Source: Chitinophaga oryziterrae (GTDB lineage: Bacteria > Bacteroidota > Bacteroidia > Chitinophagales > Chitinophagaceae). Taken from it: a stretch of 64,000 nucleotides of DNA. Of this stretch, positions 8,001 to 17,542 are shown piece by piece (position 1 is the stretch's first letter; each line of letters begins with the position of its first letter). The position numbers and the translations under genes were made by a program. The DNA lies in the NCBI RefSeq assembly GCF_009758125.1, contig NZ_WRXO01000012.1:1-64000 (forward strand). The letters run 5' to 3'. Under the pieces are notes generated by a model, which was not told the origin of the DNA, made no database searches, and saw only the letters and a list, made by a program, of their open reading frames with translations.

Positions 8001-8336
8001 ATGACATTAGGTGAAAAGATTGCCTTAATAAGGAATGAAAAAAAATGGACTCAAGAACAATTAGGAAAATCAATAGGAGTAGCCAGATACCTTATTGGGA
8101 AGTATGAAACAGGAGTTACACAACCACCTTTTGAAGTAGTCTCAAAAATCGCAGTTGTACTGAATGTATCTTTAGATTATCTCGCAGGTATTACAGAAAG
8201 AGATCCCATCTCAAAAGATTCAATAACAAGAGATCTCGCATTACTGTTAACCAAAATAGAAAAGTTAAGTAAGCAAGACAGAACCCTACTGGAAACAGTT
8301 ACAGACGCTCTAATCGCCAAAGGCCAACTCAAATAA
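8001..8336 (+). CDS. XRE-family helix-turn-helix regulator
   Basis: A 111-residue protein with a Cro/C1-type HTH at residues ~5-60 (LGEKIALIRNEKKWTQEQLG, then IGKYETGVTQPP and VSLDYLAG). A short C-terminal helical segment with leucines spaced for dimerisation follows. It is divergent from the SymE-like gene, so it likely represses that gene or itself through the palindromic region between them. It is well conserved as a fold, but its specific target is unknown. The 8337-8579 gap holds short repeats of TGAGCC spaced 9-11 bp and no gene. Confidence 0.85.
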   Translation: MTLGEKIALIRNEKKWTQEQLGKSIGVARYLIGKYETGVTQPPFEVVSKIAVVLNVSLDYLAGITERDPISKDSITRDLALLLTKIEKLSKQDRTLLETVTDALIAKGQLK

Positions 8337-8579
8337 AAAGATCCCAACCAAACGGCAGGAGCCTTATACACCAGACAACCTGAAGATAACCACACTTTCG
8401 GCCGGAAAACTATTTCCCACTTTGAGCCTATTGAGCCAACTGTGAGCCAACTATCAACTCATATCCCCCCTAATATTTCCCTTAATGGCCAATACGGCCA
8501 ATAGGACTCACGAACAACGGCAACTGCTACCCAACCATCTGAAATACAATTTTTTGTTTACCAGATCTTTATCAAAACA

Positions 8580-8619
8580 AAAGTGGGAACAATACATTTG
8601 AATGTACTGTTCCCACTTT
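8580..8619. terminator. Strong hairpin terminator (GGGAACAATACA family)
   Basis: A 19-bp stem with one mismatch and a 2-nt loop: AAAGTGGGAACAATACATT pairs with AATGTACTGTTCCCACTTT. It separates the plus-strand xre gene from the convergent susD gene and can serve both. A hairpin with the same core occurs at 54063-54100. Confidence 0.8.
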
Positions 8620-8639
8620 AATAATCCTATATCGTAAAA

Positions 8640-10253
8640 TCAATAGCCGTCGTTCTGTAAGAACTCGTTACTTGTTCTGTCGATCTGGTCCTGAGGGATA
8701 GGGCGTAATACGTGTTTAGCCTCTACGTTAGGACCGCCCTGTGGGTTGTGTAAACGCACGCGCTCAAGGAGTTTGTGGGTACGCACCAGATCAAACCATT
8801 GCTGTTGTTCGCCTACCAGTTCACGTCCGCGCTCATCGAGGATAAAGTCGATATTAAGCTGGTCTTCGGTGATCTTCATCGCATCGCGGTGAGAGGTAGT
8901 CTCTTCAGCAGTAGTGCCTACTCTTGCCGAACGCATACGCAGGGTATTGATGTAGCCAACAGCAGTAGTTTTTTGGCTGGTCATCAGGTAAGCCTCTGCT
9001 GCTATGAGATAGTCTTCCGCAAGACGGTAAGCAATGAAGGGCCGTACACCCGAAGCCTGGTTGTCCGGACGCAGTGCATCAGCGAACTTGTTCAGGGAAG
9101 GGTAGAGCTTTTCTGTATAATTACGTGGAGGCACCAGCATATACTTTTTACTGGCAATAAGTGCATCAGGTACATCATAACCAGGCATGTATACAGAGGT
9201 ATCTCCTACTTTCAGATTGGCAGTCGCATTGTTTGCATACCATACAGTAGTATAAAATTTCTCATAGCGCACATCGTTAACCCGGTCGTTGAAAAGTGTA
9301 TCCAGCAGAAACTTAGTAGGTCGGAAACGCTTCCAGGGCGTACCATTCGCCAGGTCACGTTTCATACCGGCCAGCACATCGTACTGCATCAGGAAAAAAC
9401 GGCAGGCATTATTGTCGGTAGAATTGTACAACGCATCAGTAGTGTATTGCACCGCCCATACTGTTTCTAAATTGTTCTCTTTCCCCTGTGCCCACACCTG
9501 TCCAACATCAGGTAATAACTGAAAGCCATACTGAGAAATGACACGGGTAGAATAAACGGCCGCACTGTCATAATCACCGGTAACTGCTACTTCAGAAGAA
9601 GCCCTGGTAAGGAATACACGGGCCAGCAAATGCTCCGCAGCCGGCTTGGTAGCACGCCCCCAGTCGGACTGTGTAACCGGTAAGTTTTGCGCAGCATAAC
9701 GAAGGTCTGCGATCACAGCATTATAAATAGCATCCACCGCATCACGGTGAGACGCTGTAACGATCTCTTTATTTTCCTTCAGTTGCAATGGGACTTTACC
9801 AAACATCTGCACTAACAGGAAGTAATAATTCGCACGGCAAAAACGCGCCTGCGCAATACCGATATGTTTTGCGGTACTATCTAAACCAGGAACAAGATCA
9901 GCCCTGTCAGACACTGCATTGCAGGTATTGATCGACTGATAAAAATTATTCCATATATCTCTGATATGCGTATAACGTGCATCTAACTGTGACGTATACT
10001 GATTCACGAATTTAAAATCACCATCCGAACCATTCGTATAAGTATCCGTACCAAATACAGACACCGTCATACCACGTTCTGTACTGTAAAAACTGCGCAA
10101 ACCGGCATAACCACCAGTCACCGCACTCTGGAAACCAGCAGGTGTATTATAGAAATCATCCGTTACAGAAGATACCACCTTTTCGTCCAGCATTTTATTA
10201 CAACCGCTACCCACACATAAGCAAAATAGCAGGCTCCAAAATATATTTTTCAT
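8640..10253 (-). CDS. SusD/RagB-family outer-membrane nutrient-binding lipoprotein
   Basis: A 537-residue lipoprotein: the signal peptide ends in the lipobox VGSGC with Cys18 as the lipidated residue. The body has the helical TPR-like SusD layout: an N-terminal region (residues ~20-210) with QARFCRANYYFLLVQMFGKV, then a RagB/SusD C-terminal region with DERGRELVGEQQQWFDLVR. It ends FLQNDGY, the usual SusD terminus. It lies 18 bp after susC in the same operon and would form the lid over that porin. The substrate is not evident; the nearby DUF1080 enzyme suggests a glycoside or oligosaccharide. Confidence 0.93.
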   Translation of the reverse strand: MKNIFWSLLFCLCVGSGCNKMLDEKVVSSVTDDFYNTPAGFQSAVTGGYAGLRSFYSTERGMTVSVFGTDTYTNGSDGDFKFVNQYTSQLDARYTHIRDIWNNFYQSINTCNAVSDRADLVPGLDSTAKHIGIAQARFCRANYYFLLVQMFGKVPLQLKENKEIVTASHRDAVDAIYNAVIADLRYAAQNLPVTQSDWGRATKPAAEHLLARVFLTRASSEVAVTGDYDSAAVYSTRVISQYGFQLLPDVGQVWAQGKENNLETVWAVQYTTDALYNSTDNNACRFFLMQYDVLAGMKRDLANGTPWKRFRPTKFLLDTLFNDRVNDVRYEKFYTTVWYANNATANLKVGDTSVYMPGYDVPDALIASKKYMLVPPRNYTEKLYPSLNKFADALRPDNQASGVRPFIAYRLAEDYLIAAEAYLMTSQKTTAVGYINTLRMRSARVGTTAEETTSHRDAMKITEDQLNIDFILDERGRELVGEQQQWFDLVRTHKLLERVRLHNPQGGPNVEAKHVLRPIPQDQIDRTSNEFLQNDGY

Positions 10254-10271
10254 CGTCTCTTTTTTTAATAG

Positions 10272-13262
10272 TTAAAAAGTAGCATTGATACCAAACTGCA
10301 GCATCCATGTAGCCGGAGCATCCACCGCTATCGTATTCACATCTTCCGGATCAATACCTTTATATTTCTGGCGATAAGGCGCCAGTATCAGCGGTTGCTT
10401 TACATCTACGGAAAAACGCAACGCATCCATCTTCCAGCGCTCCATGATACGCTTAGGCATTGAATAGCCTAAAGTAATATTGCGGATCTTGAAATAAGAA
10501 CCATCAAAATAACTTAACGTATTATAGTTGTTGGGACGTTCCTGATTAGAATTAGGACGAGGAAAATCATTGGTCGGATTCGAAGGCGTAAAGTAATGTA
10601 TGTCCAGGTTATTATAACGGCCTTGCAACGAATTAAAAGTAGAATAGAAATCACTCTTGATCATACCACCGAAACGCGCAAATGCGACTACAGACAGATC
10701 AATGTTTTTATAAGTAAAACGCTGTGTCATACCACCAGACCATGTTGGTTGAGGAGTACCCAGGATACTTCTGTCTTTATCATCGATCTTTTTATCATTG
10801 TTTAAATCTGCCAGCCTGATCTCTCCCATATGTTGTTTATATACCTGTGCGTCAGCTTCTGTTTGCCAGATACCTACCTTTTTGTAATCATAGTATACAT
10901 AGGTAGGCGAGCCAACAAACCAGCCATTACCCACATCCTGTTTTTTGCCTTCGCCCAGCGCCAGGATCTTTTCACTATTCTTAAATGCGTTCACATCCAT
11001 CGTCCAGCTAAAGTTTTTCGTTTCAACGATTGCTGCGGAGAGGCCGATCTCAATACCCTTGTTCTGCGTAACACCGGTGTTTTCCAGCACATAGTCGAAC
11101 CCGTTACTATAAGGCAGGAAGCGTTGCAACAGCAGGTCTGTTGTCTTTTGTTTATAAACATCTATAGTACCTGTGATCCGTCCTTTCAATACACTGAAGT
11201 CCACACCAATGTTGGTAGAGGCAGTCGTTTCCCAGGTGAGGTTAGGGTTACGTATCAGGATAGGATTGAATCCCATAGATCCTTTATTGCCAAAGGAATA
11301 AGGCGCACGGCCCAGCAATCCCTGTGTAGCATATGGAGGAATACCGGTGTTACCGATTCTTCCGTAGCTACCACGCAGTTTCAGGTTATCAACAAATTTC
11401 ACGTTCTTCATAAACTGTTCGTTGGTGATGTTCCAACCCAACGCTACAGAAGGGAAATACCCCCATTTATGTCCCGGTGCAAAACGGGAAGAACCATCCG
11501 ATCTTAAGGTTAAAGTGATGAGATAACGGTCATCGTATCCGTAATTCACACGCCCCATATAAGAGAGGATGGTCCAGGTACCTAACTGACTGCTGATGGC
11601 AGTCACGTTTGCGGCCTGGCCCAGGTTATAATACTGCTGCCACTCTACAGGGATCCCCCTTACAGAAGCGCTGGAAGTATCTTCACGCTGGCGTTGCACG
11701 CTGTACAACCCGGTTATATTGAGGGAATGTTTTTTATTGAATACTTTGCTGTATGTGGCCACGTTCTCTACCGTATAAGCCCATACGAACTGATTGGATT
11801 TCTGGGCAGTAGCATCCCCGCCACCTATCAGCAGGTTCGTATTGTTCTTACCCTGGAAAAGCCCGTTGTTATTGGTCATGATATCTCCACCCAGGTTTAA
11901 ACGGTATTTCAACCCATCGGCGATCGTCACTTCCCCATACAGGCTATTAAATAATCTCAGGTGACTGAGATTTTCCACGCGGTTACCGGGAACATAATCC
12001 AGCAGTGGATTCGGCTGCTGGTTATCGCCGGTAGGATAGGTAATCAGTTTACCTGTAGAGTCGTAAGGTGTGCCGATAGGCAACATTTTCAATCCGGCAT
12101 CCATGCCGTTGTAAGTAGCACCCTTCCGCATGCTGTAGGTAGCAAGCGTAGAAGCGCCTACATGAACGCGGCTGCCTATCTGCTGGTCTACCGCTACATG
12201 CAGGTTATATCTCTCGTAGCTCTGTAATTTTAAAACACCCTGGTCTTTAAAATAACCGCCGCTGATGGCATACTTTGTTTTTTCAGTACCTCCGCTTACT
12301 CCCAGCGAATGACGGGTTTGCCAGCCTGGACTAGTCAATAAACTCTGCCAGTCGGTGTTCACGCCTTTCTTAATATTCGCCAGTTCTGTAGTGTTGAATA
12401 TCTTCGCATCGGAAGCAGCAGGGTTGCTGTCGTCATATATACCGGAGGTGCGATAAGCTTCGCGTTTCATACCCAGATACTGCTGACTGTCCATCATATC
12501 GGTACGGCCCAGGTTGTGTACAGAACCGTACATACCGCTGTAGGTAACTACAGGCTTGCCGTTTTTACCTTTACGGGTAGAGACCAGCACTACGCCATTG
12601 GCTCCACGGGAACCATAGATAGCAGTAGCCGACGCATCTTTAAGGATGTCCATGGAAGCAATATCCTGGGGATTGATATCATTGAGGTTACCCGCAAAAG
12701 GTATCCCGTCCACCACATACAGCGGATCATTACCCGCAGATAAGGAACGTGTACCCCTTACTCTCACACGGGGTTCATCACCTGGTTTGTTACTGTTGTT
12801 GATGACCTCTATACCGGGAGTTCTCCCCTGGAGCGCCTGTTGTGCATTGGTAACAGGCACTTCCATAATGGATTTACTGCTGATTGAGGAAATGGCACCG
12901 GTGACATCCTTTTTCTTTTGTTGTCCATATCCGACTACCACTACCTCATCCAGTTTTTTCTGGTCTGTCGATAGCTGAACATTCACTACAGCCCGGCCGT
13001 TGACCGGTACTTCCTGTGATAGAAAACCAATAAAAGAAATGATCAGGACACTGTTTCCCGGTGCGTCCAGTTTGTAATTGCCCGAAAGGTCCGTGGCTGT
13101 CCCTGTTTTTTGTCCTTTTACTGCAATGGTAGCCCCAATTACCGGCGTACCGTCTGTGGCAGTAACTTTTCCCTTAATTGAAATGGATTGCGCCCTGATG
13201 AGTGTACCGGACACAAGCAGGCATAGAAGCATGGCACCCGCCCTTAATAACGTGTTTTTCAT
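10272..13262 (-). CDS. SusC/RagA-family TonB-linked outer-membrane transporter
   Basis: A 996-residue protein from MKNTLLRAGAMLLCLLVSGT; the 25 residues upstream in the open frame lack signal-peptide character, so the ATG at 13262 is chosen. Order: signal peptide (1-24), carboxypeptidase-like regulatory domain (~26-110, KGKVTATDGTPVIGATI), TonB box and plug start at DEVVVVGYGQQKKKDVTGA, plug domain to ~230 (LYVVDGIPF, ASATAIYGSRGANGVVLVST), then a 22-strand barrel ending in a C-terminal Phe. It forms a pair with the downstream SusD lipoprotein. Its promoter region is shared with a divergent DUF1080 gene and carries paired operator-like sites. Confidence 0.95.
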   Translation of the reverse strand: MKNTLLRAGAMLLCLLVSGTLIRAQSISIKGKVTATDGTPVIGATIAVKGQKTGTATDLSGNYKLDAPGNSVLIISFIGFLSQEVPVNGRAVVNVQLSTDQKKLDEVVVVGYGQQKKKDVTGAISSISSKSIMEVPVTNAQQALQGRTPGIEVINNSNKPGDEPRVRVRGTRSLSAGNDPLYVVDGIPFAGNLNDINPQDIASMDILKDASATAIYGSRGANGVVLVSTRKGKNGKPVVTYSGMYGSVHNLGRTDMMDSQQYLGMKREAYRTSGIYDDSNPAASDAKIFNTTELANIKKGVNTDWQSLLTSPGWQTRHSLGVSGGTEKTKYAISGGYFKDQGVLKLQSYERYNLHVAVDQQIGSRVHVGASTLATYSMRKGATYNGMDAGLKMLPIGTPYDSTGKLITYPTGDNQQPNPLLDYVPGNRVENLSHLRLFNSLYGEVTIADGLKYRLNLGGDIMTNNNGLFQGKNNTNLLIGGGDATAQKSNQFVWAYTVENVATYSKVFNKKHSLNITGLYSVQRQREDTSSASVRGIPVEWQQYYNLGQAANVTAISSQLGTWTILSYMGRVNYGYDDRYLITLTLRSDGSSRFAPGHKWGYFPSVALGWNITNEQFMKNVKFVDNLKLRGSYGRIGNTGIPPYATQGLLGRAPYSFGNKGSMGFNPILIRNPNLTWETTASTNIGVDFSVLKGRITGTIDVYKQKTTDLLLQRFLPYSNGFDYVLENTGVTQNKGIEIGLSAAIVETKNFSWTMDVNAFKNSEKILALGEGKKQDVGNGWFVGSPTYVYYDYKKVGIWQTEADAQVYKQHMGEIRLADLNNDKKIDDKDRSILGTPQPTWSGGMTQRFTYKNIDLSVVAFARFGGMIKSDFYSTFNSLQGRYNNLDIHYFTPSNPTNDFPRPNSNQERPNNYNTLSYFDGSYFKIRNITLGYSMPKRIMERWKMDALRFSVDVKQPLILAPYRQKYKGIDPEDVNTIAVDAPATWMLQFGINATF

Positions 13263-13387
13263 TCGTGAATTTTTTTTTCGTAACGGAAATACTCCTGTCC
13301 CTTCTGTTTTATAGCTACTTCCCAAGGTTTTTATCACAATGTTCAGGGCAGGAAACGATACAAGTTAAGTAGATTCGTCATAAATTG

Positions 13388-13452
13388 CAAACGATTGCAT
13401 AAATTAGAAAAAAGAAATAATACCGTTCATCACATATATATGCAATCGTTTG
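13388..13452. promoter_or_regulatory. Paired LacI-type operator candidates
   Basis: CAAACGATTGCATA (13388-13401) and its exact reverse complement TATGCAATCGTTTG (13439-13452) lie in inverted orientation, 37 bp apart, between divergent susC (start 13262) and the DUF1080 gene (start 13504). Each contains GCAA-ACGA-TTGC, which resembles the CG-centred palindromes bound by LacI/PurR-type repressors. No regulator gene lies next to them. Confidence 0.55.
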
Positions 13453-13503
13453 AATAAATTGATACCATTTTTTATTTTTAGAAAGTAACTTAGTTCTATT
13501 GTT

Positions 13504-14859
13504 ATGAAAAACACGTTATTAGCATGCGGTACCATGTTCATTTGCAGCCTTACCATGGCACAGAAATGGCAACCGCTTTTTAATGGGAAAAACTTAGACG
13601 GCTGGAAGGAAGTAAACGGGAAAGCCCTCTATGAAGCGAAGAACAATGAAATAGTAGGGACCTCCGTACCTGAAAGTCCTAACTCTTTCCTCGCTACAAC
13701 AAAGGATTATGGAGATTTTATCCTGGAACTGGAGCTGAAACTGGATGCTGAAATGAACTACGGCATACAGTTCCGCAGTGAAAGCACACCAGACTATAAT
13801 AACGGCCGCGTACACGGGTACCAGATGGAAGTAGATCCAAGCGACCGTGCCTGGAGTGGAGGTATATATGACGAGGCCCGCCGTGGCTGGCTGTATCCGC
13901 TGGAACTGAACCCGGCAGCAAAGACCGCTTTCAAAAAAGCCGACTGGAACAAGTACCGTATTGAATGCAGAGGTTCCGAGATCCGTACCTGGATTAACGG
14001 AGTAGCCTGTGCCCACCTGATAGACGATATGACCCCGAAAGGTTTTATCGCCCTGCAGGTACATCAGATCTACAAAGCGGAAGATAAAGGCAAGTCTATT
14101 CACTGGCGTAATATCAGGATCATAGAAAATCCATCTGCCAGTCAATATTCTCCCTATGATAAAATCTATGTGGTGAACGATATTCCGAATAACGTATCTC
14201 CCCAGGAAAATAAGAACGGCTTCCAGCTGTTATGGGACGGTAAAACGGGCAGCGGATGGAGACGCGTAAACTCCGATAAGTTCCCGGACAAAGGCTGGGC
14301 TATCGAAAACGGTGAACTGACCATCCACCAGTCTAACGGTGACGAGGAAGGTTCCGGCGGGGATATTGTTACTGACAAACAGTACGGCGCCTTTGAACTG
14401 GAATTCGACTTTAAACTTACAGAAGGCGCTAACAGCGGAGTGAAGTATTTCGTGAAAGAGGATTATGATACGAAAGGGAAGTCAGCAATAGGACTCGAAT
14501 ACCAGGTTCTGGACGATGAACGTCATCCGGATGCCAAACTGGGAAGAGATGGGGACAGGACCCTCTCATCTTTATATGACATGATAGCCAGGAAAGATAA
14601 TAAAATGGCTATCAAGAAGATAGGAGAATGGAATAAAGGCCGGATTGTTGTTTATCCTAATAATCATGTGGAACATTGGCTCAATGGATTCAAAATGTTA
14701 GAATATGAGAGAGGTTCCAAAGAGTTTAAAGACCTGGTTGAGATCAGTAAATACAAAAATTGGAATAACTTCGGGCTTTGGCCGGAAGGACACATTTTAC
14801 TGCAAGACCACGGGAACACTGTATCATTCCGTAGCATTAAGATCAAAAATTTAAGATAG
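13504..14859 (+). CDS. Secreted protein with two DUF1080 (3-keto-glycoside hydrolase) domains
   Basis: A 451-residue protein with an N-terminal signal peptide (to ~MAQ20). Two DUF1080 concanavalin-like domains follow: ~22-205 (WQPLFNGKNLDGWKEV, then NYGIQFRSE) and ~225-450 (FQLLWDGKTGSGWRRV, then ANSGVKYFVKE). DUF1080 members have been shown to hydrolyse 3-keto-disaccharides or to act as 3-keto-glycoside lyases in the periplasm. It starts divergently from the SusC/SusD operon and probably shares its regulation, so its role may be to cleave oxidised glycosides around that uptake system. The tandem arrangement differs from the single-domain member at 41039-41752. Confidence 0.85.
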   Translation: MKNTLLACGTMFICSLTMAQKWQPLFNGKNLDGWKEVNGKALYEAKNNEIVGTSVPESPNSFLATTKDYGDFILELELKLDAEMNYGIQFRSESTPDYNNGRVHGYQMEVDPSDRAWSGGIYDEARRGWLYPLELNPAAKTAFKKADWNKYRIECRGSEIRTWINGVACAHLIDDMTPKGFIALQVHQIYKAEDKGKSIHWRNIRIIENPSASQYSPYDKIYVVNDIPNNVSPQENKNGFQLLWDGKTGSGWRRVNSDKFPDKGWAIENGELTIHQSNGDEEGSGGDIVTDKQYGAFELEFDFKLTEGANSGVKYFVKEDYDTKGKSAIGLEYQVLDDERHPDAKLGRDGDRTLSSLYDMIARKDNKMAIKKIGEWNKGRIVVYPNNHVEHWLNGFKMLEYERGSKEFKDLVEISKYKNWNNFGLWPEGHILLQDHGNTVSFRSIKIKNLR

Positions 14860-14884
14860 GTTAACAATTTAACTTTATATAATA

Positions 14885-15056
14885 AATTAACTTAGGGCCT
14901 TTAAAGGGAGCACTCCTATCCAAATAGGGTGAGTGTCAATGCTTATGTGAGAATCGACCCTTTTACAGTACCACCGGGCTATTGCCCCCTAAAGAGTTTT
15001 CATTGTTCACTGTTCTATATAAAACATTCCGATTCTTCGGAGTGTTTTTTTATTTT
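14885..15056 (+). ncRNA. Candidate structured RNA ending in a terminator
   Basis: No protein is encoded here, but strong pairings are visible: CACTC/GAGTG enclosing CTAT-CCAA-ATAG near 14912-14936; GGGC-TATT-GCCC near 14979-14990; and the outer CTTTAaaGGG with CCCccTAAAG closing ~14899-14998. A short hairpin plus T-run (15030-15053, CCGATTCTTCGG then T7) follows. It matches no RNA family I can recall. It could be an independent small RNA or the 5' leader of the DUF885 gene. Confidence 0.35.
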
Positions 15057-15107
15057 TAGCAAGTTGTAGTTTTTGTTAATACGACCTTAATTTATCAATT
15101 CACAATC

Positions 15108-16877
15108 ATGAGTTTAACTAAAAACCGCCTTCTCTTACTGGCGTTTACCCTTTCGTTTGCCGCCTGTACCAATATGGCCAAACAAAGCGGGAATGGTACA
15201 GATTCACTGCATCACATCGTTCAGCATTATTATGATGAAAAGATGCTCCTGTTTCCGCTGGATGCCACAATGAATGGCGAACATCAGTACGATGGACTTT
15301 TGCAGATCGACATCAGTGAACATTTCCGGCAGCGGCTGGATAGTTTTTATACCCGCTACCTGCAATCTTTACAGGGGATTGATACCGCATCTTTAGCGCC
15401 GAACGACCTTATCAGCTACCTGATGCTCTTGCGGGAAGTGTCTATTGGTAAAGAAGGTCTGCGCTTTCCGGATAACCTGATGCCTTTTCAGCAGTTCTGG
15501 GGTATGACCCTCACTTTGCCTCAACTGGGGTCAGGTACAGGAGCGCAGCCGTTTAAGAACAAAGAAGATTATGAAAAGTTCATACATCGTATGAAAACCT
15601 TTGCCGAATGGACGGACACAGCTATCGTAAATATGCGCAAAGGCATGGCTACCGGTTATGTGCTGCCCAAAACACTGGTGGTGAAGATGATCCCGCAAAT
15701 GGCCGATCTGTCTAAAAAAGACACCGGCAATGTATTCTACGCACCGCTGAAGACATTACCAGCTGCCCTCGACAGCAATGCCCGTTTGCAACTGAAAAAC
15801 GAATACACTGCTACCATAGAGCAATACGTATTGCCCTCCTACGCAAAACTGAAACAGTTCCTTCAATCTGAATACCTTGCTAAGGCTCGTACCAGCAGCG
15901 GACTTGATAGCCTTCCTAACGGTAAGGAATGGTATGCTTACCTGATCAGGTCCTGGACGACTACCACTCTCACTCCGGATGAAATCTTTGCTACCGGCGA
16001 AAAAGAAGTGGCCCGCATCAGGGGGGAAATGGAAACCGTGAAAACGAGTACCGGTTTTAAAGGCGACCTGCCTGCTTTCTTCAACTTCCTGCGTACTGAT
16101 AAACAGTTTAAGATCTTCAGTACACCTGGTCAGGTGCTGGACTCCTTCAGGGCTATAAAGGATAAGATAATGCCCAGGGTAGAGCAGATGTACGGCCACC
16201 TGCCCAGGACCGGCTTTGAGGTAAGACAAACCGAAGCCTTCCGCGCCGCTTCCGCCAGCGCTGAATATATGCAGGGTAGTGCAGACGGCACCCGCCCGGG
16301 AGTTTTCTACGTACCTATCCTCAATCCAAAAGAGTTTGGCTATACCGGTATGGAGTGTTTATTCTTACATGAGGCTATCCCCGGTCATCACTTCCAGATC
16401 TCTATCCAGCAGGAAAACGATTCCCTGCCTAAATTCCGCCGATTTAACTGGATAGGCGCCTACGGAGAAGGATATGCGTTGTATTGTGAAAGCCTGGGTA
16501 AGGAACTGGGTTTATACACCAACCCATACATGTATTTTGGTCGCCTCGGCGATGAGATCCACAGGGCTATCCGCCTGGTAGTGGATGTTGGTCTGCACAG
16601 CAAAGGCTGGACCCGTGAACAGGCAATTAAATACATGCTGGATAACGAGCCGCTAAGCGAGCAGGAAGCTACTGCTGAGATAGAGCGTTATATGGCGATA
16701 CCCGCTCAGGCGCTTTCCTATAAAATAGGGGAAATGAAAATCCGCGAATTGCGGAATAAATATGCGCAACAACTGGGGAATAAATTCAACATCAAAGATT
16801 TCCACGATGAGTTATTGGGAGACGGATGTGTACCCTTAAGTGTGCTCGAAGAGAAAATGGCAAGGAGATTTAAGTAG
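15108..16877 (+). CDS. DUF885 family lipoprotein, metallopeptidase-like
   Basis: A 589-residue lipoprotein with lipobox SFAAC (Cys20). The DUF885 hallmark HEAIPGHH is at residues 421-428, an HExxx(G)HH metal-binding motif, followed by a glutamate in GEGYALYCESLG that is a plausible third ligand. DUF885 proteins are distantly related to M2/M3-type zinc peptidases; the substrate is unknown and location is probably the periplasmic face of a membrane. It is monocistronic by spacing, closed by a strong hairpin at 16891-16935. All conserved blocks are present and the length is usual for the family. Confidence 0.85.
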   Translation: MSLTKNRLLLLAFTLSFAACTNMAKQSGNGTDSLHHIVQHYYDEKMLLFPLDATMNGEHQYDGLLQIDISEHFRQRLDSFYTRYLQSLQGIDTASLAPNDLISYLMLLREVSIGKEGLRFPDNLMPFQQFWGMTLTLPQLGSGTGAQPFKNKEDYEKFIHRMKTFAEWTDTAIVNMRKGMATGYVLPKTLVVKMIPQMADLSKKDTGNVFYAPLKTLPAALDSNARLQLKNEYTATIEQYVLPSYAKLKQFLQSEYLAKARTSSGLDSLPNGKEWYAYLIRSWTTTTLTPDEIFATGEKEVARIRGEMETVKTSTGFKGDLPAFFNFLRTDKQFKIFSTPGQVLDSFRAIKDKIMPRVEQMYGHLPRTGFEVRQTEAFRAASASAEYMQGSADGTRPGVFYVPILNPKEFGYTGMECLFLHEAIPGHHFQISIQQENDSLPKFRRFNWIGAYGEGYALYCESLGKELGLYTNPYMYFGRLGDEIHRAIRLVVDVGLHSKGWTREQAIKYMLDNEPLSEQEATAEIERYMAIPAQALSYKIGEMKIRELRNKYAQQLGNKFNIKDFHDELLGDGCVPLSVLEEKMARRFK

Positions 16878-16890
16878 TAAACCGATTTAG

Positions 16891-16935
16891 GAGGCCAGTG
16901 GAAAAGTGACTTTTGTCAGCTCTTCCACTGGCCTC
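16891..16935. terminator. Hairpin after the DUF885 gene
   Basis: A perfect 13-bp stem GAGGCCAGTGGAA / TTCCACTGGCCTC with a 19-nt loop lies 14 bp after the stop codon. No T-run follows directly. Confidence 0.6.
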
Positions 16936-17125
16936 AACTATTAATGATATTTAACAATAAAATACGCACCCTTTTTGATAAAAGATACTTAAATTTATAG
17001 TGGGAATAAATATTTCAGGGAACTCTTGACTCAAGTCGACATATCAAAAATCTTAACCATATAGTCGAAGCTTTTATACATTCCACCTGCAAGTAATTTT
17101 TTAACATCAAAAAGCTGTCAGTATT

Positions 17126-17476
17126 ATGTTTGACATGACCCTTAATTACTGCCTTGCATTTCCTGCTGTTTCCATGGAGGAAAAGTGGGATGATGATCTC
17201 CGGTTCTTCGTAGGAGAAAAACTATTCTGCATGGTGTCTAAAACACCTCCGCACCAGGTGTCCATCAAATGCCGTCTGGAAGACTTCCACCGTCTTATTT
17301 CACATCCGGGGATTGTTCCGGCGCCTTATCTTGCACGTTACCACTGGATTCAGATAAAGCAACTGGAAACATTACCGGTGATCGAACTGCAATCATTATT
17401 GCAGCACGCTTATGATCTCGTAGTTAGTACACTACCTCCGGAAGAACAGACACAAATCTTAAAACAACGGGTGTAA
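17126..17476 (+). CDS. MmcQ/YjbR-family protein
   Basis: A 116-residue cytoplasmic protein of the MmcQ/YjbR (DUF419) family with the CyaY-like alpha/beta fold. Typical blocks are visible: YCLAFPAVSMEEKWDDDLRF at the start, the FVGEKLFCMV strand, VSIKCRLEDFHRL and YHWIQIK, then a C-terminal helix with LLQHAYDLVV. The family is sometimes called DNA-binding, but the function is unproven. It has no close operon partner. Confidence 0.8.
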   Translation: MFDMTLNYCLAFPAVSMEEKWDDDLRFFVGEKLFCMVSKTPPHQVSIKCRLEDFHRLISHPGIVPAPYLARYHWIQIKQLETLPVIELQSLLQHAYDLVVSTLPPEEQTQILKQRV

Positions 17477-17542
17477 ATGCACATCTCATGCTTATTGTAG
17501 AATTGTAGCACACTACGCTGGCAGCGTCAGGCATTTTATTGA

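Noticed and set aside
8420..8520. Another 11-bp-unit array (TTGAGCCAACT, GTGAGCCAACT)
   Set aside because: Only two clean units; flanking copies of GAGCC and GGCCAAT are spaced 9 bp, so the period is not maintained.
10830..11507. 225-residue plus-strand frame inside susC
   Set aside because: Shadow of the TonB-dependent transporter; many Cys/His/Arg residues and no recognisable domain.
14885..15056. SRP (4.5S) RNA or tmRNA gene
   Set aside because: The GGAAGGAAGCAG loop of SRP RNA and tRNA-like ends of tmRNA are absent, and the stretch is too short for tmRNA or RNase P RNA.
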